Of a DNA stretch of 64,000 nucleotides, positions 31,377-38,737 are shown in pieces (the stretch's first letter is position 1; each line of letters begins with the position of its first letter). The position numbers and the translations under genes were made by a program. The stretch comes from an uncultured Oscillospiraceae bacterium (GTDB lineage Bacteria; Bacillota; Clostridia; Oscillospirales; Ruminococcaceae). The stretch lies in assembly GCA_910586535.1 (NCBI GenBank), contig CAJUHS010000003.1, positions 58,688-122,687 on the forward strand. The letters run 5' to 3'. The notes beneath the pieces are model-generated. The model was not told the origin of the DNA. It worked only from the letters and a program-made list of their open reading frames with translations, and searched no databases.

Positions 31377-32837
31377 TTAGTACGCTTTTCCCCAGTAAAC
31401 CATCTGCTTGGCGGGCTTGCCGCAGCATACGCACTTGTCCGAAAACTCATCCTGCTCAAAGGGTATGCACCGCGAGCCGACTCCAGTGACTTCCTTTACC
31501 TTGTCCTCGCAAGCCTCGTCGCCGCACCACATCGCCTTTACAAAGCCGTCGCCGTTTTCCTCCAGAGCCTTTGTAATTTCCTCCATGTTTGTGCACCTGT
31601 AGGTATGCTTCTCGCGGTTTTCCGCTGCCTTATTAAACATTCCCTCGGGAATTTCCTTTTCAAGCATTTCGACAACCGTGTTCTTAAATGTTTCAAGACT
31701 GTTTTCCAGTGAAACTGTTTTCTTTTCTCCGCTGTACCTGAGGGCGCAAACGCACTGATTATTCTCGATATCCTTGGGACCTATCTCAATTCTCACAGGC
31801 ACGCCTTTCATTTCGTACTCCGCAAACTTCCAGCCGGGAGAATTGTCACTGTCGTCAACCTTAACGCGTATACCCGCCGCTTTCAGCTTTTCCGCAAGCT
31901 CGTTAGCCTTTTCAAGAACGCCCTCCTTGAACTGCTGAATAGGAATGATGACCGCCTGAACAGGCGCCACCGCAGGCGGCAGAACAAGTCCGCTGTCGTC
32001 GCCGTGGGTCATGATTATCGCTCCGATAAGACGCGTTGTAACGCCCCAGGAGGTCTGATGGGGGTACACCTTTTTATTCTCCTTGTCGGTGTACATAATT
32101 TCAAACGCCTTAGCGAAACCGTCCCCGAAATAGTGGGAGGTGCCTGCCTGCAAAGCCTTGCCGTCATGCATAAGAGCCTCGATAGCGTAGGTAGCCTCCG
32201 CTCCCGCAAACTTGTCGCTGTCGGTCTTTCTGCCCTTGATAACGGGCATTGCAAGGCTCTTTTCGCAGAACTCTGCGTAAACGTTCAGCATTTTCTCTGT
32301 CTCGACGATAGCCTCCTCGGCGGTAGCGTGAATAGTGTGACCCTCCTGCCACAAAAACTCCCTCGAACGAAGGAACGGACGGGTGGTTTTCTCCCAGCGC
32401 ACTACCGATACCCACTGATTATAGAGCTTAGGCAGATCGCGGTAGGAATGCACGATATTGGCATAGTGTTCGCAGAAAAGCGTCTCGGAAGTAGGGCGCA
32501 CGCAGAGCCTGTCCTCCAGCTTCTCGCTGCCGCCGTGAGTTACCCATGCAACCTCGGGCGCAAAGCCCTCAACGTGGTCTTTTTCTTTCTGGAGAAGACT
32601 TTCGGGAATGAACATAGGCATACACACATTTTCATGTCCAGTAGCCTTGAACATACCGTCCAGGATGCGCTGCATATTCTCCCATATAGCGTAGCCGTAG
32701 GGACGTATTACCATACAGCCCTTGACGGATGTGTATTCGATAAGCTCCGCCTTTTTAACGATGTCGGTGTACCATTTTGCGAAGTCCTCGTCCATTGAGG
32801 TTATCGCTTCCACCATTTTTTTGTTATCCTTTGCCAT
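31377..32837 (-). CDS. proS: Prolyl-tRNA synthetase, type 3 (archaeal/eukaryotic-like)
   Basis: 486 residues. Class II core with motif 1 region (GCMVIRPYGYAIWENMQRIL), motif 2 (RWEKTTRPFLRSREFLWQEG) and motif 3 (SWGVTTRLIGAIIMTHGDDS). An anticodon-binding domain follows (about 285-400) and the extra C-terminal domain ends CVCCGKPAKQMVYWGKAY. Absence of the editing insertion between motifs 2 and 3 plus the C-terminal domain define the type-3 ProRS found in archaea and some bacteria. It charges tRNA-Pro. No T-box leader precedes it. Confidence 0.96.
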   Translation of the reverse strand: MAKDNKKMVEAITSMDEDFAKWYTDIVKKAELIEYTSVKGCMVIRPYGYAIWENMQRILDGMFKATGHENVCMPMFIPESLLQKEKDHVEGFAPEVAWVTHGGSEKLEDRLCVRPTSETLFCEHYANIVHSYRDLPKLYNQWVSVVRWEKTTRPFLRSREFLWQEGHTIHATAEEAIVETEKMLNVYAEFCEKSLAMPVIKGRKTDSDKFAGAEATYAIEALMHDGKALQAGTSHYFGDGFAKAFEIMYTDKENKKVYPHQTSWGVTTRLIGAIIMTHGDDSGLVLPPAVAPVQAVIIPIQQFKEGVLEKANELAEKLKAAGIRVKVDDSDNSPGWKFAEYEMKGVPVRIEIGPKDIENNQCVCALRYSGEKKTVSLENSLETFKNTVVEMLEKEIPEGMFNKAAENREKHTYRCTNMEEITKALEENGDGFVKAMWCGDEACEDKVKEVTGVGSRCIPFEQDEFSDKCVCCGKPAKQMVYWGKAY

Positions 32838-32904
32838 AACAGATTACTCCTTTTCAGATAATAGAAATTAAAGGACAGAGGTTAGAAGCTTTATCCGCTG
32901 TATT

Positions 32905-33165
32905 CTATTTTTCCTCATCTCTTGCCTCTTGTGCCTCTTGCTTCTTAAAGGGTACGTCCTCAAAAATCGAATGTACCTCGTATTCTTCGGGTTTAATATT
33001 ATCCTCCACCCTTTCGGGTCGCGGTTTTCCCATAAGCCTGTCGATCAGCTTCGCGGCCTTTGGAGTAAAGATTGCAATCAGCCACACGAGCAGAAGCAGT
33101 CCCAGCATAGCCCCTCCGAACCTGCCGAACAGGACAAGGGCTTCGTAATTCACTTCGGCAGTCAT
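32905..33165 (-). CDS. Small single-pass membrane protein
   Basis: 86 residues from the ATG at 33165, ten bases after AAAGGAG. One helix at about 13-34 (GGAMLGLLLLVWLIAIFTPK), then a basic stretch (KAAKLIDRLMGKPRPER) and an acidic, charged tail. The layout is like OadG-type gamma subunits of sodium-pumping decarboxylases, but no partner subunit lies nearby, so I leave it unassigned. It may be co-transcribed with proS 67 bases below. Confidence 0.65.
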   Translation of the reverse strand: MTAEVNYEALVLFGRFGGAMLGLLLLVWLIAIFTPKAAKLIDRLMGKPRPERVEDNIKPEEYEVHSIFEDVPFKKQEAQEARDEEK

Positions 33166-33266
33166 ATTGCCGCGCTCCTTTCGGTAAAAATACATAAACA
33201 TTATACCACGGTTTTCCTGAAAACACAATGCTTTTTGCGGACTTGAACAAGAATTTACAAATATAC

Positions 33267-33306
33267 AAACCGAGGACCCGGTTCTTCCGAACAGGGTCTT
33301 CGGTTT
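33267..33306 (-). terminator. Terminator overlapping the RHH stop codon
   Basis: AAACCGAGGACCC pairs with GGGTCTTCGGTTT (one mismatch); the last base touches the stop codon of the 33306-33503 gene. Confidence 0.7.
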
Positions 33307-33503
33307 CAGTCATTTGCGGACATTTCATCCGGCAGGTCGTCCTCGTCAATGTTTTCCACGGCATACTCCAGACACTGGATAACCAGCTTGTTCAGCGAAA
33401 GCTCGTTCTTCCCCGCAATTACGAGAAGTTTTTCCACAAGAACCTCCGGCAGCCGAAAAGTTTTAGTAACCATGCCGTCATAACCTCTCTGAACTTTAAA
33501 CAT
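33306..33503 (-). CDS. Ribbon-helix-helix (Arc-like) DNA-binding protein
   Basis: 65 residues. The core is TKTFRLPEVLVEKLLVIAGK then NELSLNKLVIQCLEYAVENI: a beta-strand (VTKTFRLP) followed by two helices, the Arc/CopG pattern. The C-terminal ten residues are acidic. Proteins of this size usually act as dimeric repressors. It points away from the HTH gene at 33666 across a shared intergenic region, so either may regulate both promoters. Confidence 0.75.
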   Translation of the reverse strand: MFKVQRGYDGMVTKTFRLPEVLVEKLLVIAGKNELSLNKLVIQCLEYAVENIDEDDLPDEMSAND

Positions 33504-33604
33504 AGTATCACCTTATTACAAAAATAATTATTTTATAATAATTATGCACTATATTTATGTGCAATTATACACTAATTTAGCAATCAAAATATTTTGCATT
33601 TAGC

Positions 33605-33633
33605 TTGCAATATAAACAATAATGTGGTATAAT
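33605..33633 (+). promoter_or_regulatory. Promoter of the 33666 HTH gene
   Basis: TTGCAA (33605-33610), 17 bases, perfect TATAAT (33628-33633), followed by GGGAGGA before the ATG. Confidence 0.8.
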
Positions 33634-33665
33634 GTCTACAATTACTATTATCGGGAGGAAAAATC

Positions 33666-33908
33666 ATGTCTGAAAAATTTACGATACCACGGCTCAAAGA
33701 ACTTCGCGGGGAACACGGTTTCTACCAGCGCCAAGTCGCGGAATACCTCGGCTGCACCCAACAAACTTATTCAAGATATGAAATCAGCGAGCTTCAGCTT
33801 CCTCTGCCGCTGCTGATAAAGCTTACATATTTTTATGATGTAAGCACGGATTTCATATTAGGTCTTACCGATATAAGAAAACGTCCCGCTCCGCCCGAAG
33901 AAAGCTGA
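33666..33908 (+). CDS. Small XRE-family helix-turn-helix protein
   Basis: 80 residues, a single Cro/C1-type HTH: GFYQRQVAEYLGCTQQTYSR with the recognition helix in CTQQTYSRY, and VSTDFILGLTD at the end of the fold. It is a close paralogue of the 4236-4469 protein. Strong promoter and terminator make it a monocistronic unit. Role unknown; small XRE proteins of this sort often regulate genes next to them, here an RHH gene and a MalK-type ATPase. Confidence 0.85.
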   Translation: MSEKFTIPRLKELRGEHGFYQRQVAEYLGCTQQTYSRYEISELQLPLPLLIKLTYFYDVSTDFILGLTDIRKRPAPPEES

Positions 33909-33914
33909 TTACAA

Positions 33915-33946
33915 AAACCCCGCTTCCAATAACGGAAGCGGGGTTT
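33915..33946. terminator. Bidirectional terminator
   Basis: AAACCCCGCTTCC pairs with GGAAGCGGGGTTT; it serves the HTH gene and the ATPase gene that converge here. Confidence 0.9.
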
Positions 33947-33961
33947 GATTCAAACCGGTCA

Positions 33962-35104
33962 TCAGTTAACAATAGTCTTCTCAGTTTCCTTATCAAAGAT
34001 GTGAACGTGGTTGGGATCAAGAGCAACCTTAATAGTATCCTGAGGACGTGCTGTAGAACGGGGGTCAACACGCGCTGTAAGGGGAATACCCTCGCAGTTC
34101 AGGTACAGGAAGGTCTCTGCGCCCATCATTTCGGTGATCTCAACGTTAGCGTCGATCACGCCGGTCTTGGCAGCGGAGAGGTACATTTCCTCGTCGTGGA
34201 TATTCTCGGGACGGATACCCATAACGATCTCCTTGTCAACATAGTTTTCAAGAACAGCCTCTTCAACCTTTGCCTCGGGAAGCTCAACATAGTACTTCTT
34301 GCCGCGGCTTGTCTTAGTATCCTCGGATCCGAATTCGATAGTGAACTTGCCCTCGATCTTTCTGAGAACAGCGTCAACAAAGTTCATCTGAGGAGAGCCC
34401 ATGAAGCCCGCAACAAACTGGTTAACAGGGCTTGTGTAAAGGTTCTGAGGAGAGTCAACCTGCTGAATGAAGCCGTCCTTCATAACAACGATACGGTCAC
34501 CCATGGTCATAGCCTCTGTCTGGTCGTGGGTTACATAGATGAATGTTGTACCCAGCTTCTGGTGGAGCTTGGATATCTCGGTTCTCATCTGAGCACGGAG
34601 CTTAGCGTCCAGGTTGGAGAGAGGCTCGTCAAGGAGGAATACCTGAGGCTCACGAACAATCGCACGTCCCAAAGCAACACGCTGTCTCTGACCGCCGGAG
34701 AGAGCCTTAGGCTTTCTGCTGAGGAGGTGAGAGATGTCAAGTATTCTTGCGGCTTCCTCAACCTTACGGTTGATCTCGTCCTTGGGCACCTTGCGGAGCT
34801 TAAGTCCGAACGCCATGTTGTCGTATACGGTCATATGAGGATACAGAGCATAGTTCTGGAAAACCATCGCGATATCTCTGTCCTTAGGGGCAACGTCGTT
34901 TACAAGGCGGTCGCCGATGTAAAGCTCGCCCTCGGAAATTTCTTCAAGACCTGCGATCATACGGAGAGTTGTGGACTTACCGCAACCGGAAGGACCTACA
35001 AGGATAACGAACTCCTTGTCTCTGATCTCAAGGTTAACGTCTGAAACGGCAACTACGCCGCCGGGGTATTTCTTATAAATGGATCTGAGTGATAAACTAG
35101 CCAT
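33962..35104 (-). CDS. ugpC: ABC sugar transporter ATP-binding protein (MalK/UgpC/MsmK type)
   Basis: 380 residues from the ATG at 35104 behind GGGAGG. Walker A GPSGCGKST (about 38-46), signature LSGGQRQRVALGRA (about 134-147), Walker B with LDEPLSNLDAKLR and the His loop THDQTEAMTMGDR are intact. Residues 240-380 form the MalK-type regulatory/TOBE domain. Such ATPases energise several carbohydrate importers. No permease or binding protein is adjacent, so it is probably the shared ATPase for transporters encoded elsewhere, as MsmK is in streptococci. Name is by family, not by substrate. Confidence 0.93.
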   Translation of the reverse strand: MASLSLRSIYKKYPGGVVAVSDVNLEIRDKEFVILVGPSGCGKSTTLRMIAGLEEISEGELYIGDRLVNDVAPKDRDIAMVFQNYALYPHMTVYDNMAFGLKLRKVPKDEINRKVEEAARILDISHLLSRKPKALSGGQRQRVALGRAIVREPQVFLLDEPLSNLDAKLRAQMRTEISKLHQKLGTTFIYVTHDQTEAMTMGDRIVVMKDGFIQQVDSPQNLYTSPVNQFVAGFMGSPQMNFVDAVLRKIEGKFTIEFGSEDTKTSRGKKYYVELPEAKVEEAVLENYVDKEIVMGIRPENIHDEEMYLSAAKTGVIDANVEITEMMGAETFLYLNCEGIPLTARVDPRSTARPQDTIKVALDPNHVHIFDKETEKTIVN

Positions 35105-35157
35105 TCTGTACGAACCTCCCAAAATTAGTCTTGCCTATAATATTAGGCTACGATAAT

Positions 35158-35187
35158 ATAATACCAAATTTTCTATATAAATTTCAA
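35158..35187 (-). promoter_or_regulatory. Candidate promoter of the MalK-type ATPase
   Basis: On the minus strand TTGAAA (35182-35187), 18 bases, TATTAT (35158-35163). Confidence 0.5.
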
Positions 35188-35394
35188 GTTATTTATTAAC
35201 CAAACTTATAAAACCTTATTTATTTAGTTTGACGAAAAAATAACATCTTTTGAGTCTGCAAGGGCAAAACGTTATGTTTTTGCATAAATCTTTACGGTTT
35301 ATTTGTGCAATTTATAAGATAAACCCCCGTGCGGAAAGCGATACGCAGAAAAATGCCTCCTGCCAAATTTTTCACTGATTTTTTGTATATTTTT

Positions 35395-36108
35395 TCAATT
35401 TTTCAGCAGCCTTAGCTCCTCCGGTGATATCTCCCTGCATTCGCCTGCTTTCAGTCTTTTGTCCAGTTCAAGACCTCCAATGCTTACCCGCCTGAGGTAT
35501 ACTATCCTGTTCCCCGAAGCCTCCGCCATGCGTTTTATCTGGTGGTACTTGCCCTCCCGCAGAGTAATGAAGACCTCTTTCGGGTTTTCCGTAAGATCCA
35601 GCTTTGCGGGAAGACATTTTTCTCCGCCGTCTATAGTCATGCCCGAAGCGAACAGCTTTACGTCCTCTTCGCAGGCGGGATTTTCCAGCACAGCAAAGTA
35701 CCGCTTGTCCACGTGCCTTTTCGGGGAAAGTATCGCGTGAGCAAACTCTCCGTCGTCGGTGATGAGAACGAAGCCCTCGGTATCCTTATCCAGCCGTCCG
35801 GCGGGGAATAAATTTTTCCGTCTGATTTCCCGGGGAATAAGCTCCAGCACCGTTTCCGAAAGCCTGTCACGGGTCGCGCATACAACTCCGGCAGGCTTAT
35901 TGAGCATAATATAGATATGCTCACGGTAAGTCAGGGCACTCCCCTCGCAGCAAACTGCGTCCCTCTCGGGGTTTATTTTCATATCGTACAGCTTTGCGGT
36001 ACCGCCGTTTACCGTTACAAAACGTTTTTTGATAAGCTCCTTTGCGTCGGCGCGGGAAATACCCAGCTGTCCCGAAAGAAATTTGTCAAGCCTAAGTTTT
36101 TCGCCCAT
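35395..36108 (-). CDS. RsuA-family rRNA pseudouridine synthase
   Basis: 237 residues. N-terminal S4 domain (about 1-50: LRLDKFLSGQLGISRADAKE) and catalytic domain with GRLDKDTEG (about 105-113), whose Asp is the nucleophile, plus the C-terminal LREGKYHQIKRMAEASGNRI. RsuA-type enzymes convert U to pseudouridine, in RsuA at U516 of 16S rRNA. The RsuA/RluB/RluE group cannot be split by eye, so no symbol is given. Its upstream gap holds a perfect 13-base inverted repeat. Confidence 0.9.
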   Translation of the reverse strand: MGEKLRLDKFLSGQLGISRADAKELIKKRFVTVNGGTAKLYDMKINPERDAVCCEGSALTYREHIYIMLNKPAGVVCATRDRLSETVLELIPREIRRKNLFPAGRLDKDTEGFVLITDDGEFAHAILSPKRHVDKRYFAVLENPACEEDVKLFASGMTIDGGEKCLPAKLDLTENPKEVFITLREGKYHQIKRMAEASGNRIVYLRRVSIGGLELDKRLKAGECREISPEELRLLKN

Positions 36109-36206
36109 AAAGTCCCCCGAAATAAGAATCAGAAACGTAAGATAATTTTATCCTCCGATGTTTGCCTGTTTGCCCGTACGTAAAAGCTTTCGAAAAAGGA
36201 ACAGAA

Positions 36207-36252
36207 ATCAGAGGATAGAAGCGGAATAAAATTCTTGCCTCTATCCTCTGAT
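36207..36252 (-). repeat. Perfect 13-base inverted repeat of the purine/pyrimidine tract type
   Basis: ATCAGAGGATAGA (36207-36219) and TCTATCCTCTGAT (36240-36252) pair perfectly. On the minus strand a T-rich run (about 36191-36206) follows, so it can act as a terminator of the 36267 gene. The sequence is of the same style as the pyrimidine tracts before rpsS, adk and proS. Confidence 0.6.
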
Positions 36253-36266
36253 ATCTGACGTCCGAT

Positions 36267-36539
36267 TCAGAAATCCATGCCCTGACCTGCGTCGGAAGCC
36301 TCGCCAGCCGTCTCGGAAGAGTCAGCGTCAAGGCTGTTCAGCTCGTCCATATCGCCGCCGAGATCAGCGCATCCGTCGCAGCCGCATTCGTCGCAGCCAT
36401 CGAAGTAAACCTCGTCGTCATCGTCAAAATCGTAATCGTACTGTTCGATCTCCTCGCGCTTCTTCATAGCGAAAACCGCAGCGGCAGCGCCGGCAGCAGC
36501 AGAAGTCAGAGCAAGAATAACAGCTCCGAAACCTTTCAT
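36267..36539 (-). CDS. Small membrane-anchored acidic Cys-cluster protein
   Basis: 90 residues behind AAGGAGC. Residues 4-24 form one Ala-rich helix, followed by MKKREE. Residues 33-60 are strongly acidic with four cysteines packed in CDECGCDGC, then a disordered acidic tail. The cysteine set could bind a metal. No family recognised. It may be co-transcribed with the RsuA-type gene below. The 36540-36887 gap after it (about 350 bases) shows no gene or clear signal. Confidence 0.6.
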   Translation of the reverse strand: MKGFGAVILALTSAAAGAAAAVFAMKKREEIEQYDYDFDDDDEVYFDGCDECGCDGCADLGGDMDELNSLDADSSETAGEASDAGQGMDF

Positions 36540-36887
36540 TGAAATCAGCTCCTTAAATTATGTTTGCATTTTTATCTGCGGAAATTTACTTGTGAAGATA
36601 GTATACCACATAATTCATAAAATTACAATGGTTTTTAAAGAAAATCCTCAATTTTTGTTTTGACGGTTTTACATTCAGATTTTCGTGGGGCAGTAATTAT
36701 TCCCTCAAAAATAGTAAACTGGCAATAAATTCAGCTTGAAATCCTGCGTATATGTCAGTAAATCAATGCTTTTTAAGACAATCAACCATTTTCTGATAAT
36801 ATTTAAATCATTCACATGCAAAGCTATGAAAAAACATTAATATTGAATAACACTGCATTTTTTATGTGCCGCTTTAGCGTAGGTTCC

Positions 36888-37730
36888 TCAAATCTCCGCA
36901 TGAGCGTGTCTCGTAACATGACAGCCGATATTTACCGCCGCGGGAAGTCCCGCAATGTGCGTTGGAGCCTGCTCTACCGCCACCGAAAGAGCGGTGGCGG
37001 TCCCTCCGAAGCCCTGAGGGCCTATGCCCAGCCTGTTCACCTTTTCAAGGATACGCTTCTCCATGTCCGCATAAAGCTGCTTGGGATTTTTCACGGAAAT
37101 ATCCCTGCACAAAGCCTTTTTGGCAAGATACGCGCAGTACTCAAAATCGCCGCCCAGTCCCACGCCTATCACCATAGGGGGACAGGGATTGCTTCCCGCC
37201 CTTGAAACAACGCTTACCACAAAATCCTCGATATCGGAAATCCCCGCCGAGGGCGTGAACATTTTCATTGCGGACATATTTTCGCTCCCGAAGCCTTTGG
37301 GACAAACCGAAATATTCACCTTGTCCCCGTCAACTATTCGTGTGTGAACGACTGCGGGAGTATTATCCCCGGTGTTGACCCGCTCCAGAGGATCGGAAAC
37401 GATAGAACAGCGCAGATACCCCTCGGTATAGCCGCGGGCAACGCCCTTGTTTATTGCTTCTGTCAGCGAACCTCCGATGAAGTGTACGTCCTGACCAACG
37501 TCAAGAAAAATTACGGCCATGCCGGTGTCCTGACAAACCGCAAGCTCTTCTTTTTCGGCGGCTTCGATGTTTCTGACCAAGTCCGCCAGAACCTCCCGTC
37601 CGGTGGGGGACTTCTCCGTTTTCGCCGCGCAGCCTATGCAGTCCGCAAGGGACTTGGGCAGAAACCGGTTAGCCTTTATGCAAAGGTCTCTGACGGTGTT
37701 TTCTATTTCGGTCACGTTTATTTCGCGCAT
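36888..37730 (-). CDS. Fumarate hydratase, alpha subunit (iron-sulfur class I)
   Basis: 280 residues from the ATG at 37730; the longer frame lacks a binding site. The tartrate/fumarate hydratase alpha fold is intact. Three cysteines of the 4Fe-4S site are visible in AVCQDTGMAV, SNPCPPMVIGVGLGG and NIGCHVTRHAHAE. With a beta subunit it converts fumarate to malate. The beta gene normally follows directly; here 348 bases of non-coding sequence follow and no beta gene is in the window. A strong divergent promoter (37759) lies only 30 bases from the start codon. Confidence 0.9.
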   Translation of the reverse strand: MREINVTEIENTVRDLCIKANRFLPKSLADCIGCAAKTEKSPTGREVLADLVRNIEAAEKEELAVCQDTGMAVIFLDVGQDVHFIGGSLTEAINKGVARGYTEGYLRCSIVSDPLERVNTGDNTPAVVHTRIVDGDKVNISVCPKGFGSENMSAMKMFTPSAGISDIEDFVVSVVSRAGSNPCPPMVIGVGLGGDFEYCAYLAKKALCRDISVKNPKQLYADMEKRILEKVNRLGIGPQGFGGTATALSVAVEQAPTHIAGLPAAVNIGCHVTRHAHAEI

Positions 37731-37758
37731 TTTCACTCTTTCCTTTCCGTTCGTTTTA

Positions 37759-37788
37759 TTGACAGGCAATGACAAAATATGCTATACT
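37759..37788 (+). promoter_or_regulatory. Promoter of the 36-residue peptide gene
   Basis: Perfect TTGACA (37759-37764), 18 bases, TATACT (37783-37788); start site near 37795. Confidence 0.8.
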
Positions 37789-37839
37789 GGTTATGTTGCC
37801 GACTCCCTCACGCTTCGGCGGAAAGGAGGTGTAACCGCT

Positions 37840-37950
37840 GTGAATGTTATAGATCTTATATTTTCTTTTCTTGTTTCCGCTGCAGCGAGCGTGTTTGGAA
37901 ATGTTACTTATGACGCACTTCGCAAGCGGCTGAGCGGACGCAGGAAGTAA
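37840..37950 (+). CDS. Small hydrophobic peptide, type I toxin-like
   Basis: 36 residues: MNVIDLIFSFLVSAAASVFG then NVTYDALRKRLSGRRK. GTG start eight bases after an excellent AAAGGAGGTG. One hydrophobic helix (about 3-23) and a basic tail (RKRLSGRRK) is the form of type I toxins such as TxpA, BsrG and Fst. The gene has its own strong promoter, and a convergent antisense promoter lies just past its terminator. Toxicity is inferred from this architecture, not from homology I can name. Confidence 0.7.
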   Translation: MNVIDLIFSFLVSAAASVFGNVTYDALRKRLSGRRK

Positions 37951-37971
37951 AACTCAGGCAACGACAGCCCA

Positions 37972-38051
37972 AATGAAAGCCTCCCTGACGGCAATCGGGG
38001 AGGCTTTCGCTTTTGTGAACCGCAATGAATGCGACCCTATATTTTCCTTGT
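37972..38051 (-). ncRNA. Candidate antisense RNA to the peptide mRNA 3' end
   Basis: From the promoter at 38058-38086 a minus-strand RNA of about 80 bases would run into the shared hairpin. It contains CGCATTCATTGCGG, a small stem-loop. It would overlap the 3' untranslated end of the peptide mRNA; if it reads through, it covers the coding region too. Confidence 0.55.
37975..38008. terminator. Shared hairpin between peptide gene and antisense RNA
   Basis: GAAAGCCTCCC pairs with GGGAGGCTTTC. It lies between convergent transcripts and can end both, though the T-runs on either side are weak. Confidence 0.75.
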
Positions 38052-38057
38052 AACATT

Positions 38058-38086
38058 AGTATATCACGCAAGATCGCTTTTGTCAA
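38058..38086 (-). promoter_or_regulatory. Antisense promoter
   Basis: On the minus strand perfect TTGACA (38081-38086), 17 bases, TATACT (38058-38063). There is no coding frame downstream of it on this strand before the peptide gene's terminator. Confidence 0.8.
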
Positions 38087-38129
38087 TACTTTTCCGTGAT
38101 ATTCGGGATATGGAGCTGCCGCCGGACAG

Positions 38130-38378
38130 CTAAATCCCAAGCATAAATTTCAGCGATTTTACAGCAAAGCAAAAGCCCTGTTTAAAAGCGTCGTTAAAGG
38201 TATAGTACATCAAATTGGTGCTTTCCCGCTTGATTTTTTCAACGGCCTTTTCGTCGCCTGCACATTCTTTTACGACGTTCAAAAAATCGTTCATGGCGTA
38301 TATAGCCTCGGGACTTTTGTACCGCGAAAACTCGTCGCAGTTCAGCAGCGCGTCAAAACTGAATTCATTGTTATCCAT
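38130..38378 (-). CDS. 82-residue protein of unknown function
   Basis: 82 residues behind AAAGGAAG. It is predicted largely helical (DNNEFSFDALLNCDEFSRYK; then ENLMYYTF-like NLMYYTFNDAFKQGFCFAVK) with no motif I recognise. It lies 121 bases after the CopG-like gene on the same strand and has no convincing promoter of its own, so it is probably the second gene of that operon. The antisense RNA at 38436-38508 covers the gap just before it. In pMV158-type plasmids this slot is held by repB; this protein is far too short for a Rep. Confidence 0.7.
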   Translation of the reverse strand: MDNNEFSFDALLNCDEFSRYKSPEAIYAMNDFLNVVKECAGDEKAVEKIKRESTNLMYYTFNDAFKQGFCFAVKSLKFMLGI

Positions 38379-38400
38379 AAAAAACTTCCTTTCAACAGTC

Positions 38401-38429
38401 TTGACAAGAAAGCCTTTCCGATGTATAAT
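38401..38429 (+). promoter_or_regulatory. Promoter of the small antisense RNA
   Basis: Perfect TTGACA (38401-38406), 17 bases, perfect TATAAT (38424-38429): the strongest match to consensus in the window. Confidence 0.85.
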
Positions 38430-38435
38430 AGATTT

Positions 38436-38508
38436 CGGACGGACATTCTTGTCCGGGTTGGATAACGCAAGCTGTAACTTTGGTAGGGAGCAGTTTGCGT
38501 TATTTTTT
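38436..38508 (+). ncRNA. Candidate antisense small RNA, about 73 bases
   Basis: It begins GGACGGACATTCTTGTCCGG (first stem-loop) and ends with an intrinsic terminator: ATAACGCAA pairs with TTTGCGTTAT, followed by seven Ts. It is antisense to the end of the CopG-like gene and to the leader of the 82-residue gene, the position of antisense RNAII in pMV158-type plasmids. Confidence 0.75.
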
Positions 38509-38676
38509 TGCTTCAGACAGAAATAAATTTACACTTTGACGTACTGCTTCAGCTCTTGTTATACCATTTTTTTTGCAGTATTCCAAAAGCTTGTCATTAG
38601 TTTTTTGGTCGAAGCGAACCTTTACCTCAACGTCCTTACGTGCGCCTATTATCGGTCTGCCTGTCCGTGGGGACAT
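38500..38676 (-). CDS. CopG-like ribbon-helix-helix repressor
   Basis: 58 residues, below usual ORF cut-offs. ATG at 38676 after AGAGGTG, stop TAA at 38502-38500, inside the T-run of the convergent RNA's terminator. It reads MSPRTGRPIIGARKDVEVKV then RFDQKTNDKLLEYCKKNGIT: a beta-strand (DVEVKVRF) and two helices with a turn at NGIT, the CopG/Arc fold. Its promoter is overlaid by a perfect palindrome, which points to autorepression. Confidence 0.88.
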   Translation of the reverse strand: MSPRTGRPIIGARKDVEVKVRFDQKTNDKLLEYCKKNGITRAEAVRQSVNLFLSEAKK

Positions 38677-38689
38677 CTAATCACCTCTT

Positions 38690-38732
38690 TTATGTGTCCC
38701 ATAATTCAATTATATACTTATGGGACACATAA
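38690..38732. promoter_or_regulatory. Palindromic operator of the CopG-like gene
   Basis: TTATGTGTCCCATAA (38690-38704) and its exact complement (38718-38732) flank the -10 region of the CopG-like promoter. Centre spacing is 28 bases. A likely binding site of the RHH protein. Confidence 0.8.
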
Positions 38733-38737
38733 GTCAA
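38709..38737 (-). promoter_or_regulatory. Promoter of the CopG-like gene
   Basis: On the minus strand TTGACT (38732-38737), 17 bases, perfect TATAAT (38709-38714), wholly embedded in the palindrome. Confidence 0.82.

Noticed and set aside
32838..32904. T-box leader before proS
   Set aside because: No T-box core (AGGGTGGNACCGCG) or room for the specifier stem in the gap; it holds a pyrimidine tract.
32905..33165. OadG subunit of a sodium-pumping decarboxylase
   Set aside because: Layout is similar but no OadA/OadB gene is near, and the tail composition is not diagnostic.
34001..35044. 347-residue frame opposite the MalK-type ATPase
   Set aside because: Antisense shadow of a clear ABC ATPase; no start site or homology.
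33962..35104. Part of a local sugar transporter operon
   Set aside because: Neighbouring genes on both sides have their own terminators and are unrelated; no permease is near.
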